DNA of 40,197 nucleotides from Alphaproteobacteria bacterium (GCA_016869435.1 VGEB01000018.1:1-40197), one strand, 5' to 3'; positions 1 to 8,233 are shown, counted from the stretch's first letter. Notes: generated by a model not told the origin, from the sequence alone. Program-made: numbers and translations.

Positions 1-123
1 AAAAATCCGGTCTGCCGGTCTATCGTTCGGAAGTTGGACATCCACAGTCGCTCGTGGTCCGGTGGGAATCAACGAGCCGATTCTAAACCGAACCATCGCG
101 CCGTGTTTAAGTCCGACAAGCTG

Positions 124-161
124 CTAGAGCTCCGAGATAAAATGGACGCCGGTTTTTCGCG
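124..161. repeat. possible degenerate copy of dispersed palindromic element
   Basis: This stretch begins TAGAGC and ends CCGGTTTTTCGCG, as do the better-preserved copies at 20964-21079 and 26790-26881, and the middle aligns with only scattered differences. The outer half of the element, including the GATCACG-type part, is missing. It lies just beyond the stop of the DUF1190-like gene. I infer a decayed family member; chance similarity of the 13-base match cannot be excluded. Confidence 0.4.
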
Positions 162-189
162 CCAGACGCGGCGCGATCTCGCGCCGATG

Positions 190-582
190 TCAGTCGACGC
201 GAACTTCCTTCGTCTTCTTCCGGTTCATGCGATCCGACTCGTATTCGAGATATCTGACTTCCAGCGGCTCTGCGTTCGCGCCTGGACGCAGACAAAACGA
301 GGGGCGGGGCGAAAAGCCTCCTTCGAGGTTCTGGAAGCAATCCGAGAAGCGCACCTCGCACTGAAACATGGTTTCGCTTTTCGGCGCCGCCCGCGCGACG
401 ACGACGCGCGCTTTTTCGATCGCCTGCTTGCAGATGTCCGGCGTGAAGCCCCACGCCTCGCAGTCGCTTTGCGTCGCCATATATTTGCCGTCGCCGGTAC
501 AGACGGGCGAGCGTCGCAAGGCGTAAAAGACTGAAAATCCTGCGGCCACGATAGCGACGGCGATAATGACGAATTTGAACAT
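190..582 (-). CDS. DUF1190-like membrane-anchored protein (130 aa)
   Basis: The start at 582 gives MFKFVIIAVAIVAAGF, a single N-terminal membrane anchor or uncleaved signal, followed by a short Cys-rich periplasmic domain. The pattern VCTGDGKYMATQSDCEAWG, then DICKQAIEKARVV, then FQCEVRFSDCF resembles the DUF1190 (YgiB/YjfM) family, in which paired Cys-containing helices follow an N-terminal membrane segment. The reading frame stays open upstream of 582, but that extension lacks conserved features and would bury the membrane segment, so the shorter start is preferred. The ribosome site is weak. Function is unknown. The C-terminus is basic (MNRKKTKEVR). No operon partner is visible; the next gene is more than 400 bases away and points the other way. 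The family assignment rests on Cys spacing only. Confidence 0.6.
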   Translation of the reverse strand: MFKFVIIAVAIVAAGFSVFYALRRSPVCTGDGKYMATQSDCEAWGFTPDICKQAIEKARVVVARAAPKSETMFQCEVRFSDCFQNLEGGFSPRPSFCLRPGANAEPLEVRYLEYESDRMNRKKTKEVRVD

Positions 583-1005
583 GGAAAATTCGCTCGCGAG
601 ATGGACCAACGCCGCGCTGGGATAAATAGTCGCGGGCGCGCGGCTGGGGCAAGCGCAAACTGAGCTTTTGCCTATTGCTTCGATGCGGCGATGCAGCGCG
701 CCTGCGGGCGCTTCAGTCGCTTGACAGGGCTGAGCGTCTGCAATACTCCCAAAAGACCGCATTTCGGAACCGCGGCGGAGAGCTGCGAGCATTATGGCTC
801 TCCGGGCGCGGTTAGGGCCGAATAAGCGATGCAGACGCGTTACCGCCTGAGTGAGGTCGATGTTGATCTAAGACCGAATTGGGCCGGCGTCAGCCATGCT
901 ATCCACTTGACCAATTCTACTTCGACTGCAACGCCGCTTTCGCGGATTGCGGAGCGAATTTCGGCATGTGGCGAAACCGGCAGTGTGTGACAGAAGGAGG
1001 AAACT
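583..1005. other. intergenic region upstream of two divergent small genes
   Basis: These 423 bases separate the DUF1190-like gene (minus strand) from the 37-residue membrane protein (plus strand). I find no convincing reading frame. TTGACA occurs at 721-726 and TTGACC at 907-912, but neither has a good -10 box at 16-18 bases. The last bases carry the strong ribosome site of the small gene. The region presumably holds both promoters. Confidence 0.4.
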
Positions 1006-1119
1006 ATGGGCGCTATTCTTGAATTGACGAGCTATGCGGCGACCCCGGTCGGCATGATTGCGATCATTGTCATCGGCGCGGCCGCTTATTTCGCCGCCCG
1101 CTGGGTGTTCAGCGACTAA
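1006..1119 (+). CDS. 37-residue single-span membrane protein
   Basis: The frame runs from ATG at 1006 to TAA at 1117-1119. It has a near-ideal ribosome site, AAGGAGG at 994-1000, five bases before the start, and a strong intrinsic terminator 22 bases after the stop, so it looks like a self-contained transcription unit. The product has a short polar N-terminus, one hydrophobic helix (about residues 15-33, VGMIAIIVIGAAAYFAA) and a tiny RWVFSD tail. There is no signal-peptidase site or Cys. I do not recognise the family. Small single-span proteins of this size often modulate membrane complexes, but nothing here points to a partner. The signals around it make it very likely a real, well-translated gene even though it is short. 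Confidence 0.75.
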   Translation: MGAILELTSYAATPVGMIAIIVIGAAAYFAARWVFSD

Positions 1120-1141
1120 GACAAGATTTCAAGAAGCATAG

Positions 1142-1178
1142 AAAAGCGGCGCGCTGGCCCGTCCAGCGCGCCGCTTTT
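1142..1178 (+). terminator. strong rho-independent terminator
   Basis: A perfect 16-base stem pairs 1142-1157 with 1163-1178 around the 5-base loop CCCGT. The core is GC-rich (GCGGCGCGCTGG) and is followed by TTTTT at 1175-1179. It sits 22 bases past the stop of the 37-residue gene. The flanking A/T pairs could let it work weakly on the other strand too. Confidence 0.92.
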
Positions 1179-1368
1179 TCATGCCTGTTCGCCTTCTCGC
1201 CGGCGCGCCAAGAGGCTTGCATCCGCCGGCGCCTGCGGTATTGTGGTTATCCCCACCTCTAACGGGCGGGTGGCGCCGACCCGGTGGGTTGGATTTTGAG
1301 CTGTATCCAAGTTCGTCATAGGGTAAGAGCGAACAAATGCGCTGCGGTTGCGCGGCGGCGGAGGCTTG

Positions 1369-2151
1369 ATGGCTCCTACCTCTTCGATCAGGGCCGCGAG
1401 TGACCAGAAGGACAGTTCACGCGTCGCGCGGCTCGAGGGCGGCGACGGCGCGCATGCGGCGGTCGCGGAGCGCATCGACGTCGCCATCGCGGACAAGAGC
1501 CCCCTGATCCTCGCAGGACTGGACAAGCTGCTGTCGGACGATCGCCGCTTCAACCTCGTGGCGAAGCTGACGGACGGCGAGGAGTTTCTTGAAGCGGCGC
1601 GCCAGCAGAAATTCACTATCGCCGTCATCGGATGGCAATTGCCCACGGTCCACGCCCGCGACGTTTTGCGCGCGCTGTCGCGCCAGGTCGCTGCGCCCAA
1701 AATCGTCGTCTACAGCGGCACCAACGATCCCGCGGCGCCGGCCGAGACTCTCCAGCTTGGCGGCGCCGGCTTCGTCTCGAAGCGCGCCCCGCCGGAGCGG
1801 CTGCTCGATGTGCTCGCCGCAGTGGCGGCGGGCGACATGGTGTTTCCTTTCGTCGACATTCGCAAAATGCGCAGCGACCCGCTGGAGAATCTCACCTTGC
1901 GGGAACGTAGCCTGTTGTCGGCGCTCGGATCCGGCCACACCAACAGTCAGCTCGCCAAGGATTTCGGGGTCTCGATCAACACGATCAAATTCCATCTGCG
2001 CAATCTTTTCGAAAAGCTCGAGGTGCGCAATCGCGCGCAGGCCATCGCCCTCTTTCTGGAAATGAAGCACGGCGCTTATCCGGGCGGCGCGGGCGGGCGC
2101 AGCATGGAGCCGGCGAGTTCGTCGCGCGGACGGCGCAACCGCCCTGAATAG
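1369..2151 (+). CDS. LuxR/NarL-family regulator with atypical receiver domain
   Basis: The 260-residue product has an N-terminal tail, a receiver-like domain (about 36-155) and a C-terminal LuxR-type helix-turn-helix (about 174-236; LTLRERSLLSALGSG, then NTIKFHLRNLFEKLEVRNR). In NarL-type receivers the phosphorylated Asp lies in an LLDLxMP motif. Here the aligned sequence is VIGWQLP, so the Asp is Gly88. The acidic pocket is reduced to ADK at 41-43. The switch Ser (YSG, 115-117) and Lys138 (VSKR) are kept. It should still bind DNA but probably is not switched by ordinary phosphorylation. Start: ATG 1369 has GGAGG at 1360-1364; a TTG at 1348 is in frame but less likely. No sensor kinase is adjacent. 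The C-terminal 25 residues are low-complexity. Confidence 0.88.
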   Translation: MAPTSSIRAASDQKDSSRVARLEGGDGAHAAVAERIDVAIADKSPLILAGLDKLLSDDRRFNLVAKLTDGEEFLEAARQQKFTIAVIGWQLPTVHARDVLRALSRQVAAPKIVVYSGTNDPAAPAETLQLGGAGFVSKRAPPERLLDVLAAVAAGDMVFPFVDIRKMRSDPLENLTLRERSLLSALGSGHTNSQLAKDFGVSINTIKFHLRNLFEKLEVRNRAQAIALFLEMKHGAYPGGAGGRSMEPASSSRGRRNRPE

Positions 2152-2190
2152 AGTGCGCAGCCTTGGGCGAATTGCCCGACCTAGATTGCG

Positions 2191-2982
2191 TCACGGCGCC
2201 GGAAACAGCGCGTCGCTTTTGCCGGCGAGCCAATAGGCGACAAGCCCCACCCATTCATGTGCGGCGAATTCGACGACGCCCATCGCCTTGGTCGGCGAGC
2301 CTGGGAATTCGAGCCCGGCGGCGCCGCTCGTGCGATAGTCGACGGGATAGGCGATCACGTCGAATCCGGCCTCGCGAAACGCGCCGACGGCGCGCGGCAT
2401 GTGCATCGCCGAGGTGACGAGCAGCCAGCGCTCCCTAGGCTTCGGATGAAGCAGTTCGCGCGCGAACATGGCGTTCTCGTAAGTGTTGCGCGAACGGCGT
2501 TCGTACAAGACGTCGTTTCGATCGAGCCCGACCTCGCGCCAAAAACGCTGGACGGCGTCGGCCTCGGGGATGGGTGAGCCGCGCAGCGCGGCGGAGCCGC
2601 CGGCAAAGACGAGATGCGCATTCGGATATTTGCGTTTGAGCGCGATCGGCTCAGTGATGCGCTCGGCCGCGTCAACCAACGTCGGCCGGTCGCGAGCGGC
2701 GGTCAACCGCTCGTCGATCGTTCCGCCGAGAACGATGATGCCGTCTGGCGGCGGCATGTTGTCGGGCGGAGGCTGAAAGCGCGCTTCGAGGGGACCCGCC
2801 AGCAGACCGCCGAGCGGTCCGAACGCCATCAGCAGCAGTGCGAACGCGCTCACGCTCGAGAGTGCGCGCCCCAATGCATTCCATCGGCTGAACAACAGCA
2901 TTGCGCCGGCGACGCCGAGGAAAATGGCGAGGGCGACGGGCGCGAGAAAGAACTCGAATATCTTCGAGAGGAGAAAGAACAT
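2191..2982 (-). CDS. YdcF-family (DUF218) envelope protein
   Basis: This 263-residue protein has two N-terminal membrane segments (about 1-28 and 35-60) followed by a DUF218 domain of the YdcF/SanA/ElyC type. Visible hallmarks are DGIIVLGGT, the YPNAHLVFAGGSA strand-loop, the ERRSRNTYENAMFARELL helix and LLVTSAMHMPRAVGAFREAG. Members such as ElyC and SanA affect envelope integrity and peptidoglycan precursor handling in enterobacteria, but the biochemical activity of most members is unknown. The gene converges on the LuxR-type regulator (39-base gap) and lies 75 bases downstream of the ETF-QO gene on the same strand, so the two may be cotranscribed. The family call is secure; the role is not. 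Confidence 0.88.
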   Translation of the reverse strand: MFFLLSKIFEFFLAPVALAIFLGVAGAMLLFSRWNALGRALSSVSAFALLLMAFGPLGGLLAGPLEARFQPPPDNMPPPDGIIVLGGTIDERLTAARDRPTLVDAAERITEPIALKRKYPNAHLVFAGGSAALRGSPIPEADAVQRFWREVGLDRNDVLYERRSRNTYENAMFARELLHPKPRERWLLVTSAMHMPRAVGAFREAGFDVIAYPVDYRTSGAAGLEFPGSPTKAMGVVEFAAHEWVGLVAYWLAGKSDALFPAP

Positions 2983-3057
2983 CGGTTCACGTCGTTCCTC
3001 GGCGCGTCAGAGACGCCACGCGGACTCTCGGACCGTTTGCGGACGCCTTTGCCGCGG

Positions 3058-4734
3058 TCACATATTCGGATAATTCGGTCCGCCGCCGCCCTCCGGGGGA
3101 ACCCAGGTGATATTTTGCGCCGGGTCCTTAATGTCGCAAGTCTTGCAGTGAACGCAATTCTGCGCGTTGATCACAAAGCGCGGATCGCGGCGCGTCTCCT
3201 CGTCGGCGTAGACAACTTCATAGACGCCCGCGGGGCAATAGAGCCGCGCGGGCTCGCCATAGATCGGAAGGTTGCGCTCGATGGGAATCGCCGGATCGGC
3301 GAGCTTCAGGTGGACCGGCTGATCCTCCTCGTGATTGGTGTTCGAGACGAACACCGACGACAGCTTGTCGAAGACAAGTTTGCTGGCGCGTTTCGGGTAA
3401 GCGATCGGCGTCACTTCGGAGAGCGGCTTTAAAGTCTCGTAATCGGCCTTGCCGTGCTTGAGCGTGCCGAAGAGAGAAAAGCCGAATAATTCGTTCGTCC
3501 ACATATCGAGACCGAAAAGCGGCGCGCCGACATAAGTGCCGTATTTGGACCACAGCGGCTTGACGTTGCGCACGGGCTTCAGATCGCGACCGATGTCGGA
3601 AGCGCGCCAAGCTGCGTCATAAGCGCCGATCTCGTCATGCGCACGGCCTTCGCCGATGGCCGCCGCGACATGTTCGGCGCACAAAATTCCTGAGAGCATC
3701 GCATTGTGCGATCCCTTGATGCGCGGCACGTTCATGAAGCCTGCGGCGCAGCCGACCAGCGCGCCGCCGGGCATGACGAGGTTGGGCACGCTCTGCCACC
3801 CGCCTTCGGTCAGCGCGCGCGCGCCATAGGACAGACGTTCGCCGCCTTCGAGCGTCGGCGCAATCCGCGGATGCGTCTTGAAGCGTTGAAACTCATCGAA
3901 GGGCGAGAGCGTCGGATTCGAATAGTTGAGATGCACGACGAAACCGATCGACACGAGATCTTCGTCGAGATGATAAAGGAAGGAGCCGCCGCCGGCGTCG
4001 GCCGCGAGCGGCCAGCCGAAGGAATGCTGCACGAGCCCTTCCTTGTGCTTTTCCTTGGGAATGCGCCAAAGCTCCTTGAAGCCGATACCGAATTTCTGCG
4101 GCTCGCTGTTTGCGCAAAGGTCGTATTTGGCGAGCAGCTGCTTGGTCAGCGAGCCGCGCGCGCCTTCGGCGAAAATCGTATATTTGCCCTTAAGCTCCAT
4201 CCCGCGGGTGAAGCTGTCCTTAGGTTTGCCGTCGCGGCCGACGCCCATGTCGCCCGTGGCGACGCCAAAGACTTCGCCCTTGTCGCCGTAAAGAACTTCG
4301 GCGCCGGCGAAGCCGGGATAGATTTCCACCCCAAGGTTTTCGGCTTCCGAGGCGAGAAAGCGAACGACATTGCCGAGCGAGCCGATAAAATTGCCGTGGT
4401 TGTTCATCAGCCGCGGCATCAGCATATTGGGAATGCGAAGGCCGCCTTTTTCCGTCAGCAAAAGAAAATGGTCTTCGTGCACCTGAGTTTTCAACGGAGA
4501 GTCTTCACGCGTGCGCCACTCGGGCAGAAGACGATCGAGGCCGATTGGGTCAATGACCGCGCCTGACAAAATATGCGCGCCGGGCTCGGAGCCCTTTTCG
4601 ATCACGACGACTGAAAGATCCGGCGCGATCTGCTTCAAGCGAATCGCCGCAGCGAGGCCTGCCGGCCCCGCGCCGACCACGACCACGTCATATTCCATAG
4701 ATTCCCGCGGCGGCAGCTCCGTATCTTCAGTCAT
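3058..4734 (-). CDS. electron transfer flavoprotein-ubiquinone oxidoreductase
   Basis: ETF-QO passes electrons from reduced electron-transfer flavoprotein (from fatty-acyl-CoA and other dehydrogenases) to ubiquinone at the inner membrane, using FAD and one [4Fe-4S] cluster. The 558-residue product has the N-terminal FAD-binding motif VVVVGAGPAGLAAAIRLKQ, the segment HILSGAVIDPIGLD, the internal LVGCAAGFMNVPRIKGSHNA region, and a C-terminal ferredoxin-like domain with CVHCKTCDIKDPAQNITWV supplying cluster ligands. Length and order match the family. ATG at 4734 has AAGGGA six bases upstream and is preferred over a TTG two codons earlier. The etfAB genes are not in the window. Neighbours give no extra metabolic context. 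Confidence 0.97.
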   Translation of the reverse strand: MTEDTELPPRESMEYDVVVVGAGPAGLAAAIRLKQIAPDLSVVVIEKGSEPGAHILSGAVIDPIGLDRLLPEWRTREDSPLKTQVHEDHFLLLTEKGGLRIPNMLMPRLMNNHGNFIGSLGNVVRFLASEAENLGVEIYPGFAGAEVLYGDKGEVFGVATGDMGVGRDGKPKDSFTRGMELKGKYTIFAEGARGSLTKQLLAKYDLCANSEPQKFGIGFKELWRIPKEKHKEGLVQHSFGWPLAADAGGGSFLYHLDEDLVSIGFVVHLNYSNPTLSPFDEFQRFKTHPRIAPTLEGGERLSYGARALTEGGWQSVPNLVMPGGALVGCAAGFMNVPRIKGSHNAMLSGILCAEHVAAAIGEGRAHDEIGAYDAAWRASDIGRDLKPVRNVKPLWSKYGTYVGAPLFGLDMWTNELFGFSLFGTLKHGKADYETLKPLSEVTPIAYPKRASKLVFDKLSSVFVSNTNHEEDQPVHLKLADPAIPIERNLPIYGEPARLYCPAGVYEVVYADEETRRDPRFVINAQNCVHCKTCDIKDPAQNITWVPPEGGGGPNYPNM

Positions 4735-4908
4735 TTTCAATCCCTTTTGCCTTTCTTGGAGCCATTCTAGCCTTTTTGCGCGGGCTGCGGCAAAAGGAGA
4801 TTGGCGTTTGAGTAAGGCTTCGATTGAGTCGCTTCCGGCAGAGTTTCGAGGCGCGACGCGAGAGGCGCATAATCACACCATGCTCGATCCGCTCTGCGCT
4901 CCCGCCGC

Positions 4909-5901
4909 ATGAAGCGTCTTCTCGTCTTCATCGCGATAGCGCTCCTGGCCGCCGCCGCCGCCTGGCGCGTCGCCTATCGTCCGGGAAATTCGGACGGCGT
5001 CTTCCTGGGCTATGTCGAGGGCGACATTCTCTACATCAGTCCCTATGAGAGCGAGAGGATTGCGAGCATCGCGGTCGCCGCAGGTTCGGTGGTCAAGAAG
5101 GGCGATCCGCTGTTCACAATGACGACGGCGCTCCTCGATCGCGCGCGCGAGGAGGCGACGGCGCGCATCGCCCAACTCGAGGCGCAGGTTGAAAATTTGC
5201 AGGCGGCGATGAATCGGCCGGAGCAGATCGCCGTTCTGCAAGCGGCGCTGGAGCGCGCCGAGGCTGCGCTGCAATTGTCGCGCGCCGATTATGATCGGCA
5301 GCGCAAACTCTACGCTGACGGCCATGTCGCGAAGGCGGCGCTCGATCGAGCCGAGATGGCGCGAGCCCGCGATGAAGCGAGCGTGAAGGAGGCGCGCCGG
5401 CAGGTCGAGGCGTCGCGCATGGCGAGCCGTACGCAGGAAATAGAAGCCGCCGAAGCCAGTTTGAAGCAGGCGCGCGCGCAGCTCGACGCGTTGAACATTC
5501 GCATCAAGCGTCAGAATGTCGCGTCCCCGGCCGACGGCGTCGTCCAGGACGTGTTTTTCCGTCCCGGCGAAATCGTCAACGCCGGCCAACCCGTCATCGC
5601 GCTGTTGCCGCCCGAGAATCGCAAAGTGCGATTCTACGCCTCCGAGCCGGAGCTGCCGAAAATTTCGCTCGGCGAGCGAGTGCGCATTACATGCGACGGC
5701 TGCCCCGGCGATCTTTACGGAAAGATCACCTATATCGCCGGCCGCCAGGAATATACGCCGCCCGTCATCTTCAGCGACAAGGAGCGCGCAAAACTCGTCT
5801 TCAAGGCCGAAGCGCATTTGGAAGGCGCGGCGCGCGCGCTGCCGCTTGGCATGCCCGTCGCCGTCACTCCGGCGCCGGAATCGACCGGATTGGCGCAATG
5901 A
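4909..5901 (+). CDS. HlyD-family membrane fusion protein of an ABC exporter
   Basis: This 330-residue periplasmic adaptor would link the inner-membrane ABC transporter encoded behind it to an outer-membrane exit. It has an N-terminal membrane anchor (about 4-19), a lipoyl half-motif (ASIAVAAGSVVKKGDPLF), a long alpha-helical hairpin (about 75-190, rich in EA/QL heptads), the second half-motif (SPADGVVQDVFFRPGEIVNA) and a beta-barrel segment. It resembles E. coli YbhG. There is no clear Shine-Dalgarno. Its ATG overlaps the stop of a 10-codon frame starting at 4880, which might act as a translational leader. The stop overlaps the ATPase start as ATGA, so the operon is translationally coupled. 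The substrate cannot be told from sequence; hydrophobic drugs are typical for the family. Confidence 0.92.
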   Translation: MKRLLVFIAIALLAAAAAWRVAYRPGNSDGVFLGYVEGDILYISPYESERIASIAVAAGSVVKKGDPLFTMTTALLDRAREEATARIAQLEAQVENLQAAMNRPEQIAVLQAALERAEAALQLSRADYDRQRKLYADGHVAKAALDRAEMARARDEASVKEARRQVEASRMASRTQEIEAAEASLKQARAQLDALNIRIKRQNVASPADGVVQDVFFRPGEIVNAGQPVIALLPPENRKVRFYASEPELPKISLGERVRITCDGCPGDLYGKITYIAGRQEYTPPVIFSDKERAKLVFKAEAHLEGAARALPLGMPVAVTPAPESTGLAQ

Positions 5902-6827
5902 GCGTCGAAAGCGACATCGCGATCGATGTGCGCGGGCTGACCAAATCCTTCGGCGCGAAAAAAGTGGTCGACAATTTCACGCTGCAGGTGGCGCGCGGCA
6001 ATATCCAGGGTTTTCTCGGCCCCAACGGTAGCGGCAAGACGACGACGATCCGCATGCTCTGCGGCCTGCTGACGCCCGACTCCGGAGAGGGAAGATGTCT
6101 TGGCTACGACATTCGCCGGCAGCAGGAAGAGATCAAGCGTTACGTCGGATATATGACGCAGGGCTTTTCGCTCTATCGCGATCTCACCATTCGCGAAAAC
6201 CTGGAATTCGTCGCGCGGGTTTACGGGCTAGAAGCCCCCGAGGACGCGGCGCAGGGCGCTCTCGAGCGACTGGGCCTCGTCGCGCGCGCCGAGCAGCTTG
6301 CCGGCGAACTTTCCGGCGGTTGGAAGCAGCGCCTTTCGCTTGGCGCCTGCATTCTGCCCGGGCCGTCGCTGCTCCTCCTCGACGAGCCGACCGCCGGCGT
6401 CGATCCCAAGGCGCGCCGCGATTTCTGGGACGAGATCCATCATCTTGCGACGCAAGGCTTAACGGTGCTCGTTTCGACGCATTACATGGACGAAGCGGAG
6501 CGCTGTCACCAGATCGCCTATATCGCCAACGGGCGGCTGCTTGCTTCGGGAACTATTCCGGCGATCATCGCCGGCGCGCATCTTTCGACATGGGTCGTGA
6601 CGGGCGAAGGCCTCGACTCGCTCGGCAGCGAATTGAAATATCAACCCGGCGTGGACATGGTTGCGCGCTTCGGCGCGGCGCTGCACGTCGGCGGGCGCGA
6701 TGAAGCGGCCATGGCGCGCGTTGCGCAGCGCTATAGCGCCGAAGGCGTTCATCGCTGGAAACGCGACGAGCCTACGCTTGAAGACGTATTCATCGATTTG
6801 ATGACCCGCGCCGGGGCCGACCAATGA
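5898..6827 (+). CDS. ABC exporter ATP-binding protein (YbhF/CcmA-like)
   Basis: This is the 309-residue nucleotide-binding subunit. Walker A is GPNGSGKTT (41-49), the signature is LSGGWKQR (138-145) and Walker B is LLLLDEPTAGVD (158-169), followed by the switch His in STHYMDEAERC. The C-terminal 80 residues end in PTLEDVFIDLM, typical of ABC-2 type drug or polysaccharide exporters. It has only one ATPase domain, whereas E. coli YbhF carries two in tandem, so it must act as a homodimer. ATGA overlaps at both ends (5898-5901 and 6824-6827) tie it to the adaptor and permease genes. It energises the adjacent permease at the cytoplasmic face. Confidence 0.95.
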   Translation: MSVESDIAIDVRGLTKSFGAKKVVDNFTLQVARGNIQGFLGPNGSGKTTTIRMLCGLLTPDSGEGRCLGYDIRRQQEEIKRYVGYMTQGFSLYRDLTIRENLEFVARVYGLEAPEDAAQGALERLGLVARAEQLAGELSGGWKQRLSLGACILPGPSLLLLDEPTAGVDPKARRDFWDEIHHLATQGLTVLVSTHYMDEAERCHQIAYIANGRLLASGTIPAIIAGAHLSTWVVTGEGLDSLGSELKYQPGVDMVARFGAALHVGGRDEAAMARVAQRYSAEGVHRWKRDEPTLEDVFIDLMTRAGADQ

Positions 6828-8011
6828 GCGCCGAGCAAAGCTTGCCAAACGTCGCGCCACGTCCAGCGCGGCGTGGCGCGCTTGCGCAGGCCTGGCAGCG
6901 CGTGCTTGCCATGTTCGTCAAGGAATTCATCCAGCTTCGCCGCGACCGGCCGACCTTCGCGATGATCGTCGGCATTCCGCTCATTCAGCTGATGCTTTTC
7001 GGCTATGCGATCAATACCGATCCCAAACATCTCCCGACGGCCGTCCTCACGAGCGACGACAGTCCGATCGCGCGCGCGCTGATCGGCGCGTTGCGCGCCA
7101 CCGATTATTTCGACATCAAATATGTCACGCGAGGCGAAGCGGACGCCGACAAATTGATCCTGTCGAACAAGGCGCAATTCGTCATTCAAATTCCGCCCGA
7201 CTTTTCCCGCCAGCTCGTTCGCGGCGAGAAGCCGGCGTTGCTGCTCATCGCCGACGCCTCGGACCCGGTCGCGGCCTCTGGCGCCATCGCCGCGGCGCTC
7301 GGCGCCGCAAATCAAGCCCTCGACCGGGAGCTGATTGGACCCCTGGCCTCGCTTTCGCAAAATGCGGCGCCTTACGAGATTCGCGTGCATCGGCGCTATA
7401 ACCCTGCGGGGGAGACGCGCCGCAATATCGTGCCCGGATTGATCGGGACGATTCTGACCATGACGATGCTGATGTATACGGCGATGTCGGTGACGCGCGA
7501 GATCGAGCGGGGAACGATGGAGGCGTTGCTCGCCATGCCGATACTCCCGGTCGAGATCATGCTCGGGAAAATCGCGCCTTATGTGGTCGTCGGCGCCGTG
7601 CAGATGGCCACTATTCTCATCGTCGCCTCACTGCTGTTTCAGGTGCCCGTCGTCGGCTCGCTTTTCACCCTGTCCTCGCTGACTCTGCTGTTCATCATCG
7701 CCAATCTTTCCGTCGGCTATACGTTCTCGACGGTCGCGGTCAATCAGCTGCAGGCGATGCAATTGACCTTCTTCTTTTTTCTGCCGAGCATGCTTTTGTC
7801 GGGCTTCCTGTTTCCGTTCTATGGCATGCCGAAGTGGGCGCAGTACGTCGGAGAGTTTCTGCCGCTCACCCATTATCTGCGCATCGTGCGCTCGGTGATG
7901 TTGAAAGGCTCGACCTTCGGCGACCTTTTCGTCGACGCCGGCGCGCTGGCGGCTTTCGCGCTTGTCGCGATGAGCATTGCGGTGATGCGATTCCGACAGA
8001 CGTTGGACTGA
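6824..8011 (+). CDS. ABC-2 type permease (YbhS/YbhR-like)
   Basis: The 395-residue inner-membrane subunit has the ABC-2 layout: a cytoplasmic N-terminus (VKEFIQLRRDRPTFAM), a first membrane helix (IVGIPLIQLMLFGYAI), a large extracytoplasmic domain (about 60-205), then a cluster of five helices beginning at GLIGTILTMTMLMYTAMSV. The segment REIERGTMEALLAMPI is the typical coupling region. Only one permease gene is present, unlike the two in ybhGFSR, so it probably forms a homodimer. It is translationally coupled to the ATPase gene by ATGA. A short membrane-protein gene follows after 18 bases and may belong to the same transcript. Confidence 0.94.
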   Translation: MSAEQSLPNVAPRPARRGALAQAWQRVLAMFVKEFIQLRRDRPTFAMIVGIPLIQLMLFGYAINTDPKHLPTAVLTSDDSPIARALIGALRATDYFDIKYVTRGEADADKLILSNKAQFVIQIPPDFSRQLVRGEKPALLLIADASDPVAASGAIAAALGAANQALDRELIGPLASLSQNAAPYEIRVHRRYNPAGETRRNIVPGLIGTILTMTMLMYTAMSVTREIERGTMEALLAMPILPVEIMLGKIAPYVVVGAVQMATILIVASLLFQVPVVGSLFTLSSLTLLFIIANLSVGYTFSTVAVNQLQAMQLTFFFFLPSMLLSGFLFPFYGMPKWAQYVGEFLPLTHYLRIVRSVMLKGSTFGDLFVDAGALAAFALVAMSIAVMRFRQTLD

Positions 8012-8029
8012 CATTTCGCGGAGATGAAA

Positions 8030-8233
8030 ATGGCTGACACGGAAGATTCGCAAAGGCGGTTCAATTTGATCATGAAAATCGCTGCGCTCGCCGCGGTGTT
8101 GCTGACCGGCTATTACGTCTGGTCTTTTTTCGTCAGCAGCCGCTATCAGGCGCTTTGCGGCGGCTCCTACTGGGAGCTGGACAAGACGCAGATCGACTCC
8201 TGTGTCGATCAAAAAAAGCAACTCGAAAAGTAG
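8030..8233 (+). CDS. small membrane protein behind the ABC exporter
   Basis: This 67-residue protein has one membrane helix (about 14-36, LIMKIAALAAVLLTGYYVW) and a short outer tail with two Cys (LCGGSYWELD and DSCVDQKK) that could form a disulfide. CGGAG at 8019-8023 lies six bases before the ATG at 8030, so that start is chosen over an ATG two codons earlier that abuts the ribosome site. The 18-base gap after the permease suggests the same operon, perhaps as an accessory subunit. I do not recognise the family, and no function can be given. Confidence 0.65.
   Translation: MADTEDSQRRFNLIMKIAALAAVLLTGYYVWSFFVSSRYQALCGGSYWELDKTQIDSCVDQKKQLEK

Noticed and set aside
170-185. GGCGCGA-TC-TCGCGCC hairpin as terminator of the DUF1190-like gene
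   Set aside because: Two-base loop and no T run on the minus strand.
34-534. Long plus-strand frame opposite the DUF1190-like gene
   Set aside because: Arg-rich antisense shadow with no conserved motif; the opposite strand has a membrane anchor and ordered Cys pattern.
721-749. TTGACA followed at 17 bases by TACTCC as a promoter
   Set aside because: The -10 match is poor and no well-placed gene start follows closely.
3706-4566. 286-residue plus-strand frame
   Set aside because: Antisense to the ETF-QO gene, which has clear FAD and cluster motifs; the frame is open because of GC-rich codon use.
4873-5898. 341-residue minus-strand frame
   Set aside because: Antisense shadow of the HlyD-family gene with Arg/Leu-rich composition.
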